64,000 bases of DNA from Prevotella sp. E2-28. GTDB lineage: Bacteria > Bacteroidota > Bacteroidia > Bacteroidales > Bacteroidaceae. The stretch covers positions 124,001 to 188,000 of the forward strand of contig NZ_CP091788.1 of assembly GCF_022024055.1 (NCBI RefSeq), read 5' to 3'. The notes under the pieces were generated by a model. The model had not been told where the DNA came from and made no database searches. It worked only from the letters and a program-made list of their open reading frames with translations. Both the position numbers and the translations under genes were made by a program. Of the stretch, positions 1-10,011 are shown one piece after another. Numbering within the stretch: the stretch's first letter is position 1; each line of letters begins with the position of its first letter.

Positions 1-3000
1 AGTTTTTATTTGTTCAACACAAAAGCTCGTTTGTTTTTTGTTGGTGCTAACGACTGGAATACACGTGCCAGTGTTGCTGACCATGGCTACAAGGTAAAAT
101 TCACTAATTTTGACACAACAGTTCCAGGGGCCTATGAGTTCACAGACTCTGTAGAGACAAAAACAAATTGGCTGAGTGTATTCTCAACCAATGATGGTGG
201 TGCTATCTGGGTGGATAATGCTACTGAGACCTATCGTTTCTGGGAGGTTGTAGTGCAACCCAACGGTCAGTATCGTATTTCAAACAACAAACTGGATACG
301 GACCTGACCGATGCTCAGTCTGAACACAGTATCGCAGGTAAGTTCCTGGGATGGAACGGTAGTGAGGCTGACACTCGTCTCTACTTCGTTGACCCCACTG
401 CCGAGGGTGCTGGTGTTGACTGGCAGTTTGTGACAGAGGATACCTATAAAGCATGGACAGAGGCATGGGCAGCTATGAAGGATCAGTTCAATGCTGCAGC
501 AGAATTGCTGACTTATATTAATTCTGCTAAAGAAAAGGGCATTGACGTGACTGCTGAGGTGGCTATCTACGAGGAAGAGACTTCTTCTGTAGAAGCACTG
601 AATGCTGCGACAGTTTCTGTTCAGAAGAAAATTAATGATGCTCTGGCTGGTGATGCTTCAGTTACTAAACCTTCTGACATGACAGGAGCACTGATTAATC
701 CTAACTTCGATAATGCCAGTGCTGATGGTTGGAAGGGTACAGCTCCCAATATGGTGGGTGATGGTAATCATGGTAAAGCAGATGTTGCTGAACATTATGA
801 TAAGACCTTTGACACCTATCAGGAGTTGACCAATATGCCTGCTGGTGTTTATATGCTGAGCAACAATGGATTCCTGCGCGGATGGTGGGATGACGCCGTT
901 AATCACACTAATTACACCGCATTCCTTTATGCCATTGCCGATGGCGATACAATGCAGGTTGCTATGGCTAACCCTTGGGATATTAAGAATACAGAGGCTC
1001 TTGGTGGTGCCACAGAATTCGGTACGACGGCCAGTGAGTCTACAGAAGACCGCGATGGTGGTCCATACTATGCTCCTAACGATCCTTCTGCTGCTCGTGT
1101 TTATTTTGAGAAGGGTTACTATGAGAATAAAGTGTTCTTCGCTATTGCTGAGGGTAATGTGAAACTTGGTGTGAAGAAGGATGTGAACAGAGGTTCTGAA
1201 TGGGCAACCTTTGATAACTTCAAACTGGCTTACCTTGGAAATGCTGCAGAGGCTTACGAGTATTGGGTTAAGCAGACTCCAAAGACGGACTATACTGGAG
1301 TTGTGGTTTCTGAACAGTATCTGAACGCTTATGAAGCAGCTTTCAATGTAACGGCCACCAATAAGGCTGAGGCTGTTGCTGCAATGAAGGCTATTCAGGC
1401 TGCCAGTGACTCTATCGCAGAGAACAGTAAGCTTTGGGCTACCCTTCAGAAGAAATATGATGAGGGTATGTCAATGGTTGTTGAGCACCAGACTTTGATT
1501 TCTGCTGGCAATTTGAGTGACTATCTTGAATATGGTTATATTGGCGATGAAGAAGGAACAGCTCCAAAAGATATTCTGGAGGCAGAAGAGAAAACTGGTG
1601 ATGCTAACTTGAGTAACGAGGTTCTTCAGACGATGATTAATCAAATTGTTACATTTATAGAAGCTGTTGAGAAAGAAATCAAGGATGGTTTGCAGCCTGG
1701 CACTGATGTAACAAAGTTCTTGACCAATCCTGATTTTGAGGATGGCGCTAATGGTTGGACTGTAGTTTCTAAGGGCGGTGGTAACGTACAGCTCGGTGGT
1801 AACAATGACAATCACTGCTATGAGGCTTGGCACAGCACCAACTTTGAGGTTTATCAGGAGGTAAAGAACCTGCCTGTAGGTGTATATGAAATTTCTGTGA
1901 ATGGCTATATGCGCTATCTGGATGGACAGGATGCTATTAATAAATGGGATGAAGCTCCTACAGATGTGCCCATCTATGTTTATATGAACGATTCGAAGTC
2001 TAATTTCGTCAATTGGTTGTCTTATCCAAAATCTGCAGCATTCTATGAGGCTATTGAAGGAGCAACCTTCTTGACTGACTCTGAGAATAAACTGCCAGTA
2101 GAATGGCAGGGTGGTTCTTTCCCCGATAATATGACTGCTGCTTCTGCTGCATTTGCAGAAGGTGGTTACTTGAACACAGCCAAATGTCTGGTGACCGAGG
2201 CTGATAGCATCACACGTATTGGTGTGAAGGGTACCCCAGAGGCTAAGTACTGGCCTATCTTCGATAACTTTAAGTTGACTTTCCTCGGTATGGATATTGC
2301 CGTAGTGAAGCCTTTGCTGGAAGAAAAGGTTGAAGAAGCTCAGGCTTTGGTAAATGAGATTAGCACAAAGAGTGCTAAGGAGGCATTCGCTACAGCTTAT
2401 GCTGACGCAACTGCTGCATTGAGCGGCGAGGATGGCAATGCAATGTTTGATATGATTGCAAAACTTGACAAGGCAATGAATGATCTGAAGGAAGGTCGCG
2501 CATTGTGTGTGGAATTCATGAATACTGTTCAGGCATTTATGAGTTATGCTGAGCAATCTTCTTCACCTCTGGCTCAAGATGCTTTGATGCTGGGTGGTAC
2601 TATTCAGAGCAAGCTTGAGAATAGTGAGCTGGATAAGGAAGACATCGAGGCTTACAAACTTAAACTTCGCGAGTTTGAACTGAAGATGGAGTTGCCCGCA
2701 GATTATGCACAGGGTTCTGAGAATGGTGTGGATATTACCGCATTCATCCAGACTCCTAGCTTTGAGAAGGTGGTAAATGGAGCACCAACTAACTCTATCG
2801 ATGGTTGGCAGGGTACTGCTGGTTACAATTTCGGTAATGATGACACTCAGAAGGGTGCTCTCGCATTGGAATTCTACAACAAAACATTCGATATGTATCA
2901 GGATATAGCTGGTGTAGGTGAGGTCGTACTTCCAAAGGGTAACTATTGCCTGCAGGTGAATGCCTTCAACCGTCCAACTGATAATAATCCTGCCTATCTC

Positions 3001-3414
3001 TATGTCTTGGCTGATAAGGATACTCTTGCTGTTACGGATGTCATGAAGCATGCTGATGGCTTTGACGGACGTGAAGAGTCTGGTCCTAACAGCATGACTA
3101 CAGCTGTAGATTACTTTAATGAAGGTCGTTATCTGAATTCGATTGCTTTCCGCTTCCAGGGCGATACTCTTCGTATTGGTATCAAGCATCCAGAGACTGC
3201 AAGTACTGACTGGATCATTATGGACAACTTCAAACTGTTGTTCTTTGGTGAGAACGCTACTGGTGTAGAGACAGTTATCAATATGGGTAAGCCTGTACAG
3301 GTGCAGTACTTCACACTCGACGGACGTCGTGCCAACGCTACTCAGAAGGGTCTCTTGATTCGCAAGACCATCATGGACAATGGTGCTGTCATTGTAAGAA
3401 AGATTCAAAAGTAA
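1..3414 (+). CDS. Large secreted modular protein with three jelly-roll-like repeats, 5' end outside window
   Basis: The reading frame is open to base 1, so the true start lies upstream; the first possible internal start (TTG at 10) is not credible. About 1137 residues are visible. Three similar modules of about 190 residues can be read at roughly residues 223-415, 567-757 and 907-1095 (counted from base 10). Each opens with a NPxFE/NPxFD..GW signature, then a YQE/YQD..LPxGxY motif, and closes with a DNFKL..FG motif. This resembles galactose-binding/CBM-like beta-sandwich domains. Helical, Ala/Glu-rich linkers separate them. The C terminus has a TLDGRRA...KGLLIRK segment like the T9SS-type sorting tails seen elsewhere in this window. 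No catalytic domain is visible in the part present. A glycan- or protein-binding surface role is inferred only. A terminator follows the stop codon. Confidence 0.8.
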   Translation, partial: SFYLFNTKARLFFVGANDWNTRASVADHGYKVKFTNFDTTVPGAYEFTDSVETKTNWLSVFSTNDGGAIWVDNATETYRFWEVVVQPNGQYRISNNKLDTDLTDAQSEHSIAGKFLGWNGSEADTRLYFVDPTAEGAGVDWQFVTEDTYKAWTEAWAAMKDQFNAAAELLTYINSAKEKGIDVTAEVAIYEEETSSVEALNAATVSVQKKINDALAGDASVTKPSDMTGALINPNFDNASADGWKGTAPNMVGDGNHGKADVAEHYDKTFDTYQELTNMPAGVYMLSNNGFLRGWWDDAVNHTNYTAFLYAIADGDTMQVAMANPWDIKNTEALGGATEFGTTASESTEDRDGGPYYAPNDPSAARVYFEKGYYENKVFFAIAEGNVKLGVKKDVNRGSEWATFDNFKLAYLGNAAEAYEYWVKQTPKTDYTGVVVSEQYLNAYEAAFNVTATNKAEAVAAMKAIQAASDSIAENSKLWATLQKKYDEGMSMVVEHQTLISAGNLSDYLEYGYIGDEEGTAPKDILEAEEKTGDANLSNEVLQTMINQIVTFIEAVEKEIKDGLQPGTDVTKFLTNPDFEDGANGWTVVSKGGGNVQLGGNNDNHCYEAWHSTNFEVYQEVKNLPVGVYEISVNGYMRYLDGQDAINKWDEAPTDVPIYVYMNDSKSNFVNWLSYPKSAAFYEAIEGATFLTDSENKLPVEWQGGSFPDNMTAASAAFAEGGYLNTAKCLVTEADSITRIGVKGTPEAKYWPIFDNFKLTFLGMDIAVVKPLLEEKVEEAQALVNEISTKSAKEAFATAYADATAALSGEDGNAMFDMIAKLDKAMNDLKEGRALCVEFMNTVQAFMSYAEQSSSPLAQDALMLGGTIQSKLENSELDKEDIEAYKLKLREFELKMELPADYAQGSENGVDITAFIQTPSFEKVVNGAPTNSIDGWQGTAGYNFGNDDTQKGALALEFYNKTFDMYQDIAGVGEVVLPKGNYCLQVNAFNRPTDNNPAYLYVLADKDTLAVTDVMKHADGFDGREESGPNSMTTAVDYFNEGRYLNSIAFRFQGDTLRIGIKHPETASTDWIIMDNFKLLFFGENATGVETVINMGKPVQVQYFTLDGRRANATQKGLLIRKTIMDNGAVIVRKIQK

Positions 3415-3460
3415 GAATGATTCGTATAAATAGAATAACGAAGATTCCGATACTCTAATC

Positions 3461-3506
3461 AAGGAATCGGGGAGGGCAGAAAGCCCTCTCCGACTCCTTC
3501 GTTTTT
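3461..3506 (+). terminator. Rho-independent terminator after the modular protein
   Basis: A 17-bp stem (3461-3477 with 3483-3499, two mismatches able to wobble pair) with an AGAAA loop is followed by CGTTTTTATT. It separates the first gene from the FAS1-Sus operon. Confidence 0.8.
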
Positions 3507-3696
3507 ATTAATCAGCTGAAACCAAAGACCGAAGCAATAATATAACAATAACCAAAACAACAAGAACCCTACGGCCCTTAAGGCTGTAAACCTAAAATAG
3601 AAACAACACGCCATCAGGCGACCATATATATACCTATTATAATATATAGATGTTAAATAGTAAACAATATAACTTAAAATAACAATTAAAAAAACT
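3507..3696 (+). promoter_or_regulatory. AT-rich leader of the FAS1-Sus operon
   Basis: This 190-bp gene-free stretch must hold the promoter of the seven-gene operon, because a terminator lies just upstream. I do not see a clean TAnnTTTG -7 element. A small hairpin (CGCC ATCA GGCG, 3610-3621) is followed by an ATATATATA run and an A-rich stretch before the start codon. Promoter position unresolved. Confidence 0.4.
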
Positions 3697-6585
3697 ATGA
3701 AGTGTAACACTATCTTAGAGCAAGGACGAAACGTGGCTTTTGCTGCCTGTGCACTGCTGATAGGAGCATCGGTAATGCAGTCGTGTGAAGACAACGACTT
3801 GATTCTTACTGGACAGCCTTCTTGGTTGGGAAACTCTATCTATGAGCGGTTGCAAGACGAAGGTAACTACAAGTACACGCTGCGTCTCATTGATGACCTG
3901 GGCGAGACAGAAGTGCTCAGCCACACGGGTTCGAGAACTTTGTTTGTTGCAGCCGACAGTGCCTATGACGCATGGTTTAAAGACAACAAATGGAATGTGC
4001 ACAGCTATGAGGAACTGACGTTACCTCAGAAGCGCCTGTTGTTGAAAAACTCCATGATTGACAACGCCTATCTGTTGGAGTTGATGTCGAACAAGAAATC
4101 GCTAGGCGATGCTGGTACTCCAGAATGGGGACGCACAATGCGCCGTACCACCTCGGCATCTGTCTATGATTCAGTTTTTGTGATGACACCAGAGGATATG
4201 CCACAGACCGTTTTTTGGGATTCTTTGCGCAATGCTGGTAAGAACATCCGTATTCTGAAAGATGCAACAGTGGCTCCGATGATTCACTTCCTGCCGGCTT
4301 ATCTACAGTATCATAAGATTACTGCTGAGGACTTGAACATCTTGACCAACAAGCGTGCCACCAGTTTGAACGAGGCATGGGTTAACGGTGTAAAGGTAGT
4401 GAACTCAGGTGATCCTGATAAAAAGAAAGTTGACTATGACGTGACTTGTAAGAATGGCTATATCCAGAAAGTGGAGAACGTTATTGAGTCAAGCCGTAAC
4501 ATGGCTGAGATTATTAATAGTGATAATGATACGAAAGAGTGGAGCCGTATGCTCAATCGATTCTCATTACCATACTTCTATAAGTCTTTGTCGCAGAGCT
4601 ATAATCAGACATTCAAGACCGAAGAACCTCTCTACGTACTGCTTTATGCTAGTAAGTCGTTTAATGACTGGTCTGCAGGTGGCAAGGTGACTATTAGTAG
4701 AGATGCTTATGCAGCCGGTGGAACGGGACGTAAGTTCACTGATACATATGACAACGTAGTGGCTTTCGAAGAACTGCTGCGTTTCGATCCAGGTTGGAAC
4801 CAGTATATCGATGACAACCAGGAGAACGATTTGCACAACGATGCTGGTATGATGATTGTACCTACTGATGAGGCTGTGCTTGATTGGTGGAACACTACTG
4901 GTAAGGAGTTGCAGGATGAGTATCATTATTTGGATTCTGTGCCAATGTCTATCATTGCTGAGCTGATCAATGTGAATATGATTTCTACCTTCTCGAGCTT
5001 TGTGCCTTCTAAGTTCGCCAGCGTACTGAACGACGCTAAGGAACCTCTTGGCATTAAGAAAGAAGATGTTGTAGGTTGCTACATGGGATGTAACGGTGTG
5101 GTATATAAGGTTGATAAGGTATTTACCCCTGCCCTGTTCTCTTCAGTAGCCTATCCTGCATTGGCTCATGCCTCTACGATGAATATCATCTATAGCATTA
5201 TCGATGGTCGTAACTTCAAACCTTATCTGTTGTCAATGGACTCAAAGTATGCGCTGTTATTGCCATCAAATGGGGCCATGATGACCATTCTTGACCCAGG
5301 TTCTTATGGTGGTGAAGTTTCTGTTGGCGAAGGGAAGCAAGAAGCACCTGATATTATTGAGCTGACTTACGATAAGACCAAGAAGGAAATTAAGGCTGTA
5401 CGTTATACCAGTACGGTTGACGAAAACGGTAATATTACTAAGGGTGATCAAAAGGCATCAAGTGTTAATGGCAACGTACTGAATAAGTTGTATGACAGCA
5501 TGATGGACCAGATGATTGTCGTTATTCCTGATAAGACCAAGACTTTGGAGCAGTATGTCAATGAAGGTTATAAATACTTCAAGACAAAGGGTGGTAGCCT
5601 TCTGAAGGTTACTTCTGAAGGTGGCAAACTGGCATTTCAGGGTGGCTGGCAGATTGAGCATAATGTGAAAATCCCTGCAGAGAATTCTTATGTGAAGGAT
5701 AATGGTAAGTCTTATGAAATTGCCAAGATGCCTCCTATGGGTGCACAGAAGTCTGTTTACCTCACATTAAAGGAGCATTCAGAATTCTCAGAGTTCCTGA
5801 CATTCTTGGAGAACGACTATGTTGATAATTTGTTGAAGAACAAACTGAGCAACAAGTATAATGCCGGTATGCTTAAGCAGTCGAATAAGAACCTCAGTCT
5901 GCTAGATAACTATAATTACACGATTTATGTGCCAAGCAACGAGGCTATCCGCCAGTTCCAAAATGACAAACTGTTGCCTACCGAGGCAGAATTGGATCGT
6001 GAAGGCTATAATGCCAAGACGGGTGCTGATCCCAAACTGGATAGTATCTGTTTGGCTGAGGGCTGGTATGGACCAGACGTCAAAACTGCTCAAGACTCTG
6101 TGAACGTACGTACAACGGTGGCTACAACTTTGAATACCATCATTTCAGACTTTGTACGTTATCATGTACAAGACCACTCTGTTGCCATCGGTATGGCTCC
6201 CGATGTGGATGATGAGGGTAAGGAAAAGACAGACACCAAGTATGAGAGTATGAAACGTGACTTGGAGACAGGCCGATTCTATCCCCTGAATGTTAATTTC
6301 ACTAAGAATGCTATGACAGTGAAGGATGTGTTCGGAACAACGCACAAAGTGAAGACAAGCAATGCCAATCTGTATAATCAGATCTGCCGTGAGTACTGGT
6401 TCGAGGGAACAGGTGATAACTCACGTCTGTTCATGGCAAGTGATGCAGTGGTACACCAGATTGATGGTGTGTTGTGTACTGGATATACCTACCCTGCTAA
6501 CTACGAAAAGGATCCATCTAAGGCTGGTAAGACTGTTAAAATGCGTCCTTGGAGAGAAATTGTGGAAGAAGCACTTAACAAGTAA
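3697..6585 (+). CDS. Multi-domain fasciclin (FAS1) lipoprotein
   Basis: This is a predicted outer-surface lipoprotein of 962 residues. A hydrophobic signal segment ends in the lipobox SVMQSC, giving lipidated Cys30. Several degenerate FAS1-type units can be followed by their characteristic strings: TLFVAADSAYDAWF near residue 75, MMIVPTDEAVLDWW near 390, LLLPSNGAMMTIL near 525 and TIYVPSNEAI near 745, each followed by an H/L-rich strand and a G-V-hydrophobic strand. FAS1 domains are adhesion or ligand-binding folds. The gene heads an operon with a SusC/SusD pair 18 bp downstream, so a role as accessory surface binding protein is inferred. The ligand is unknown. No enzyme motif is visible. Confidence 0.85.
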   Translation: MKCNTILEQGRNVAFAACALLIGASVMQSCEDNDLILTGQPSWLGNSIYERLQDEGNYKYTLRLIDDLGETEVLSHTGSRTLFVAADSAYDAWFKDNKWNVHSYEELTLPQKRLLLKNSMIDNAYLLELMSNKKSLGDAGTPEWGRTMRRTTSASVYDSVFVMTPEDMPQTVFWDSLRNAGKNIRILKDATVAPMIHFLPAYLQYHKITAEDLNILTNKRATSLNEAWVNGVKVVNSGDPDKKKVDYDVTCKNGYIQKVENVIESSRNMAEIINSDNDTKEWSRMLNRFSLPYFYKSLSQSYNQTFKTEEPLYVLLYASKSFNDWSAGGKVTISRDAYAAGGTGRKFTDTYDNVVAFEELLRFDPGWNQYIDDNQENDLHNDAGMMIVPTDEAVLDWWNTTGKELQDEYHYLDSVPMSIIAELINVNMISTFSSFVPSKFASVLNDAKEPLGIKKEDVVGCYMGCNGVVYKVDKVFTPALFSSVAYPALAHASTMNIIYSIIDGRNFKPYLLSMDSKYALLLPSNGAMMTILDPGSYGGEVSVGEGKQEAPDIIELTYDKTKKEIKAVRYTSTVDENGNITKGDQKASSVNGNVLNKLYDSMMDQMIVVIPDKTKTLEQYVNEGYKYFKTKGGSLLKVTSEGGKLAFQGGWQIEHNVKIPAENSYVKDNGKSYEIAKMPPMGAQKSVYLTLKEHSEFSEFLTFLENDYVDNLLKNKLSNKYNAGMLKQSNKNLSLLDNYNYTIYVPSNEAIRQFQNDKLLPTEAELDREGYNAKTGADPKLDSICLAEGWYGPDVKTAQDSVNVRTTVATTLNTIISDFVRYHVQDHSVAIGMAPDVDDEGKEKTDTKYESMKRDLETGRFYPLNVNFTKNAMTVKDVFGTTHKVKTSNANLYNQICREYWFEGTGDNSRLFMASDAVVHQIDGVLCTGYTYPANYEKDPSKAGKTVKMRPWREIVEEALNK

Positions 6586-6603
6586 GAGAGGAGGAACAAA
6601 CGT

Positions 6604-9600
6604 ATGAAAATACTGAAATCTGTTTTAATGACACTGGCGCTCCTGCTGTCTACTTCGTTGAGCGCACAGAATATTACGTCAGTGCATGGTACACTGAGCG
6701 ACGATATGGGAGAACTGATGGGTGCTACCGTATGCGAAATCGATGCTACTGGACGTATCATTGAGTCGGCGATTACCGATATGAACGGTAACTTCACCAT
6801 GAAGGTGCGTAACCCCAAGGATAAGATCCGTTTCAGTTACGTGGGTCTGAAGACCGTCACACTGCCTATCAACAAGACTACTTATGTACTGAAGTTGCAG
6901 TCGGCCACAAAGCTGAAGGAAGTGACGGTTACTTCTAAGAGACGTGCACAAGGTAACTCACTGCCTATTCCGCAGCGTGAGCTTTCTTATTCTACACAGA
7001 CCATCTCTATGAAGGAGTTCGAGGGTCTGGGTATTACCTCTGTTGATGAGGCCCTGCAGGGACGTATTGCCGGTCTGGATATCGTAGGTAACTCTGGTGA
7101 CCTGGGTAAAGGTTCTACCATGCGTTTGCGTGGTGCTTCCTCTATCTCATCGCTGACTGACTCTAACCCTCTGATTGTTGTTGATGGCAATATTCGTGAG
7201 GTGAATATGGATGGCTTTGATATGGCAGGTGCTAACGACGAGAAGTTTGCTGAACTGCTGAATATCAACCCTGAGGATATTGCTGATATCCGTGTGCTGA
7301 AAGATGCTGCCGCTACGGCAGTCTATGGTTCACAGGGTGGTAATGGTGTTATCGAGCTGACTACCAAACGTGGTGCGCGTGGTAAACCAAAGGTGACTTA
7401 CTCACTGAAGCTTACTGGTACCTATCAGCCTAAGGGTTATGACCTGTTAACTGGTGATGACTATACCATGATGCTGAAGGAGGCTTACTTCAACCCCCGT
7501 CAGGATGACAATGCCTCTAACATGGCTACTATTCCTGAAATCAACTATCCCACAGCTACCGATGGTTTCGCTGACTGGCGTCAGTACCGCGATAATACCG
7601 ACTGGCGTGATGCTGTTACACAGTGGGGTCTGCGTCAGAACCACTATGCAACCATTACCGGTGGTGGTGAGAAGGCTTCATTCCGTATCGGTGCAGGTTA
7701 CGACCATGAGACTGGTACGATGATTGAGAATAAGATGGATCGTTTCTCTACACGTGTGAACTTGGACTATAATGTCAGCCAGCGTATCCGTGTACAGACG
7801 AACTTCGCTTTGACTTATTCTAAATATGATGATATTGATGACCTGTTGTCAGTAGCACTGAAGAAGATGCCTAACATGAGCATCTATCAGAAGGACCCTG
7901 TAACAGGAGAGGATACCGATATGTATTATAACATGCCACAGAGTGGTGAGTATATCGGTTCAGAGGTGTTCAAGAATGACCAGCGTACCTATGTGAACCC
8001 TGTTGCTTCGGCTCATCTGAAGAAATCACAGCGCCGTGTTTACGACATGAACCCTGAATTGATTATCAACTATGACCTTTTGGGACTTGATGATGAGCAC
8101 ACACGTTTGACATGGCGTGGCTCTGTGTATATGAATATATCTAACCACTATACTGATAAGTTCGATCCTCAGGAACTTTATTCAAAGCGCTGGGAAGATC
8201 AGGTGAACAAGGCAACGGCAAGTTCTTCAAAGAGCGTGTCGTTCAATACCAAGCAGACCCTGACGCTGATTCCTGCCTTTGCTAATAAGGATCACGCAGT
8301 GATGATGATGGGTCGCTTCGAACTGACATCAGGTTCTAGCAGCTCACAGTCAACAGATGGTTATGGTCTGCCTACCACCAATGGTGTGATTGATAGTCCT
8401 TCTGCCGGTGGTCTGATTGGTAACATGAGTTCTGGTTACAGCCAGTGGCGCTCTATGTATTACACTTTCTCAAGCCACTATGCTTACAAAGGACGTTATA
8501 TTGCTGACTTTACTTTGCGTGTGGACGGTACCACCAAGTTCGGTCCCGGTAACCGTTGGGGGTATTTCCCATCAGTATCTTTGAAGTGGATTATCAGTGA
8601 CGAGCCTTGGATGCAGAAACTGAAGCCAACGCTGTCAATGCTGGCTATTCGTCCTAGCTGGGGTCGTGTGGGTAACCAGCCTAACCAGAACTATCTGTTT
8701 ACCTCAAAGTATGGCTCAGCAGATAAATATATTGATATGTCAGCCATGAAACCGCTGAATATCCGACTCACTGATCTGAAATGGCAGCTCGTATCAAGCT
8801 ATAACTTTGGTATTGACTTGGGCTTCATGGATAACCGTTTGAACTTGACCATTGAGGGTTATCAGTCAACTACCTCTGACATGCTGATGGGCGGTTTCCG
8901 TATTCCTTCAAATGCTGGTTTCACCACAGTGCCTTATCATAATAATGGTAAGATGCGCAACACTGGTTGGGAGTTCCATATCAATACTAACCGTATGATT
9001 AAGGCTGGTAAGTTCACAATGGATATGAACGCCAACTTCGGTAACAACCGCAACGAAATTCTGGAGATGGATCCATATATCCTGGAAAACAAGAACTCTG
9101 TATATGGTTATAATAATGGTGAGACTTTGCGTCGTGTGCAGCTGCACAACCCATTTGGCGCCATCTACGGTTTCAAGTACAAGGGTGTTTACCAGTATAA
9201 CTATAACACGGTAAAGAATGCCGTGGAGGGTATGACTAAGGATGAGATCTACGCTTGGTGGAAAGAATTTACTGCAGCAGGCAAGACCGCTCCTGTGGCT
9301 GTAAACGCCGATGGTAATATCGTTCTGGAAGGTAATAACGTGCCAAAGCGTATGATGTACGACTATCGTTCTGACAATACAGGTCACGATGGTTCGTTCC
9401 CAGGCTTCAACGGTGGTGATGCTATCTATGAGGACCTGAACCATGATGGTCAGATTAACGCACTGGATATTACTTATCTGGGCTCTTCACTGCCAAAGTT
9501 GACTGGTGGTTTCGGTTTCTCGTTCAACTACGGCGCATGGCGCTTGTCAACTCAGTTCACTTATCGTGTGGGCAACAAGATTATCAATAAGGCTCGTCTG

Positions 9601-9987
9601 AATGCTGAGGCTATGACCAGCAATGATAACCAGAGCCAGGCTGTGAACTACCGTTGGCGTCAGGAGGGTGATATCACACCTATTCCACGTGCAATGTTTG
9701 GCGGTAACAGCAACTATAACACGCTGATTAGTGATCGTTTTGTGGAGGATGGTTCTTATTTGCGTATGAGCTATGCTCAGTTGAACTATGCTATCAATAA
9801 GAAGCATTTGACATGGATTGGCTTGAATCGCCTGTCGTTCTATGCCAGTGTGAATAACCCCTTCGTTATCACGAAGTATTCAGGCGTTGACCCGGATATC
9901 GCATTCGGTGGTGAGGATCCTGCTATTGATAATGCTCAGACACCTCGTTCACGCTCTTATACACTGGGTATTACTGTTGATTTCTAA
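6604..9987 (+). CDS. SusC/RagA-type TonB-dependent outer membrane transporter (first copy)
   Basis: A 1127-residue SusC-family transporter that imports oligomeric nutrients through the outer membrane using TonB energy. Domains in order: signal peptide ending SLSAQ (about residue 22), carboxypeptidase-regulatory-like beta domain (about 25-105), TonB plug (about 118-260) with the IVVDGNIREV and IRVLKDAAATAVYGSQGGNGVI motifs typical of the family, then a 22-strand-type barrel ending in a terminal Phe (ITVDF), as expected for BAM-dependent insertion. The length is normal. It sits 18 bp after the FAS1 gene and 24 bp before a SusD gene, so it is co-transcribed. The substrate cannot be told from sequence, and there is no glycosidase in the operon to hint at one. 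Confidence 0.95.
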   Translation: MKILKSVLMTLALLLSTSLSAQNITSVHGTLSDDMGELMGATVCEIDATGRIIESAITDMNGNFTMKVRNPKDKIRFSYVGLKTVTLPINKTTYVLKLQSATKLKEVTVTSKRRAQGNSLPIPQRELSYSTQTISMKEFEGLGITSVDEALQGRIAGLDIVGNSGDLGKGSTMRLRGASSISSLTDSNPLIVVDGNIREVNMDGFDMAGANDEKFAELLNINPEDIADIRVLKDAAATAVYGSQGGNGVIELTTKRGARGKPKVTYSLKLTGTYQPKGYDLLTGDDYTMMLKEAYFNPRQDDNASNMATIPEINYPTATDGFADWRQYRDNTDWRDAVTQWGLRQNHYATITGGGEKASFRIGAGYDHETGTMIENKMDRFSTRVNLDYNVSQRIRVQTNFALTYSKYDDIDDLLSVALKKMPNMSIYQKDPVTGEDTDMYYNMPQSGEYIGSEVFKNDQRTYVNPVASAHLKKSQRRVYDMNPELIINYDLLGLDDEHTRLTWRGSVYMNISNHYTDKFDPQELYSKRWEDQVNKATASSSKSVSFNTKQTLTLIPAFANKDHAVMMMGRFELTSGSSSSQSTDGYGLPTTNGVIDSPSAGGLIGNMSSGYSQWRSMYYTFSSHYAYKGRYIADFTLRVDGTTKFGPGNRWGYFPSVSLKWIISDEPWMQKLKPTLSMLAIRPSWGRVGNQPNQNYLFTSKYGSADKYIDMSAMKPLNIRLTDLKWQLVSSYNFGIDLGFMDNRLNLTIEGYQSTTSDMLMGGFRIPSNAGFTTVPYHNNGKMRNTGWEFHINTNRMIKAGKFTMDMNANFGNNRNEILEMDPYILENKNSVYGYNNGETLRRVQLHNPFGAIYGFKYKGVYQYNYNTVKNAVEGMTKDEIYAWWKEFTAAGKTAPVAVNADGNIVLEGNNVPKRMMYDYRSDNTGHDGSFPGFNGGDAIYEDLNHDGQINALDITYLGSSLPKLTGGFGFSFNYGAWRLSTQFTYRVGNKIINKARLNAEAMTSNDNQSQAVNYRWRQEGDITPIPRAMFGGNSNYNTLISDRFVEDGSYLRMSYAQLNYAINKKHLTWIGLNRLSFYASVNNPFVITKYSGVDPDIAFGGEDPAIDNAQTPRSRSYTLGITVDF

Positions 9988-10011
9988 ACGTAGATTGATA
10001 TTTAAAGGAAC

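Noticed and set aside
1471..3462. Long minus-strand open frames opposite the first gene (1471-2556 and 2563-3462)
   Set aside because: Low-complexity hydrophobic translations with no domain, signal or promoter; they mirror the codon bias of the plus-strand gene.
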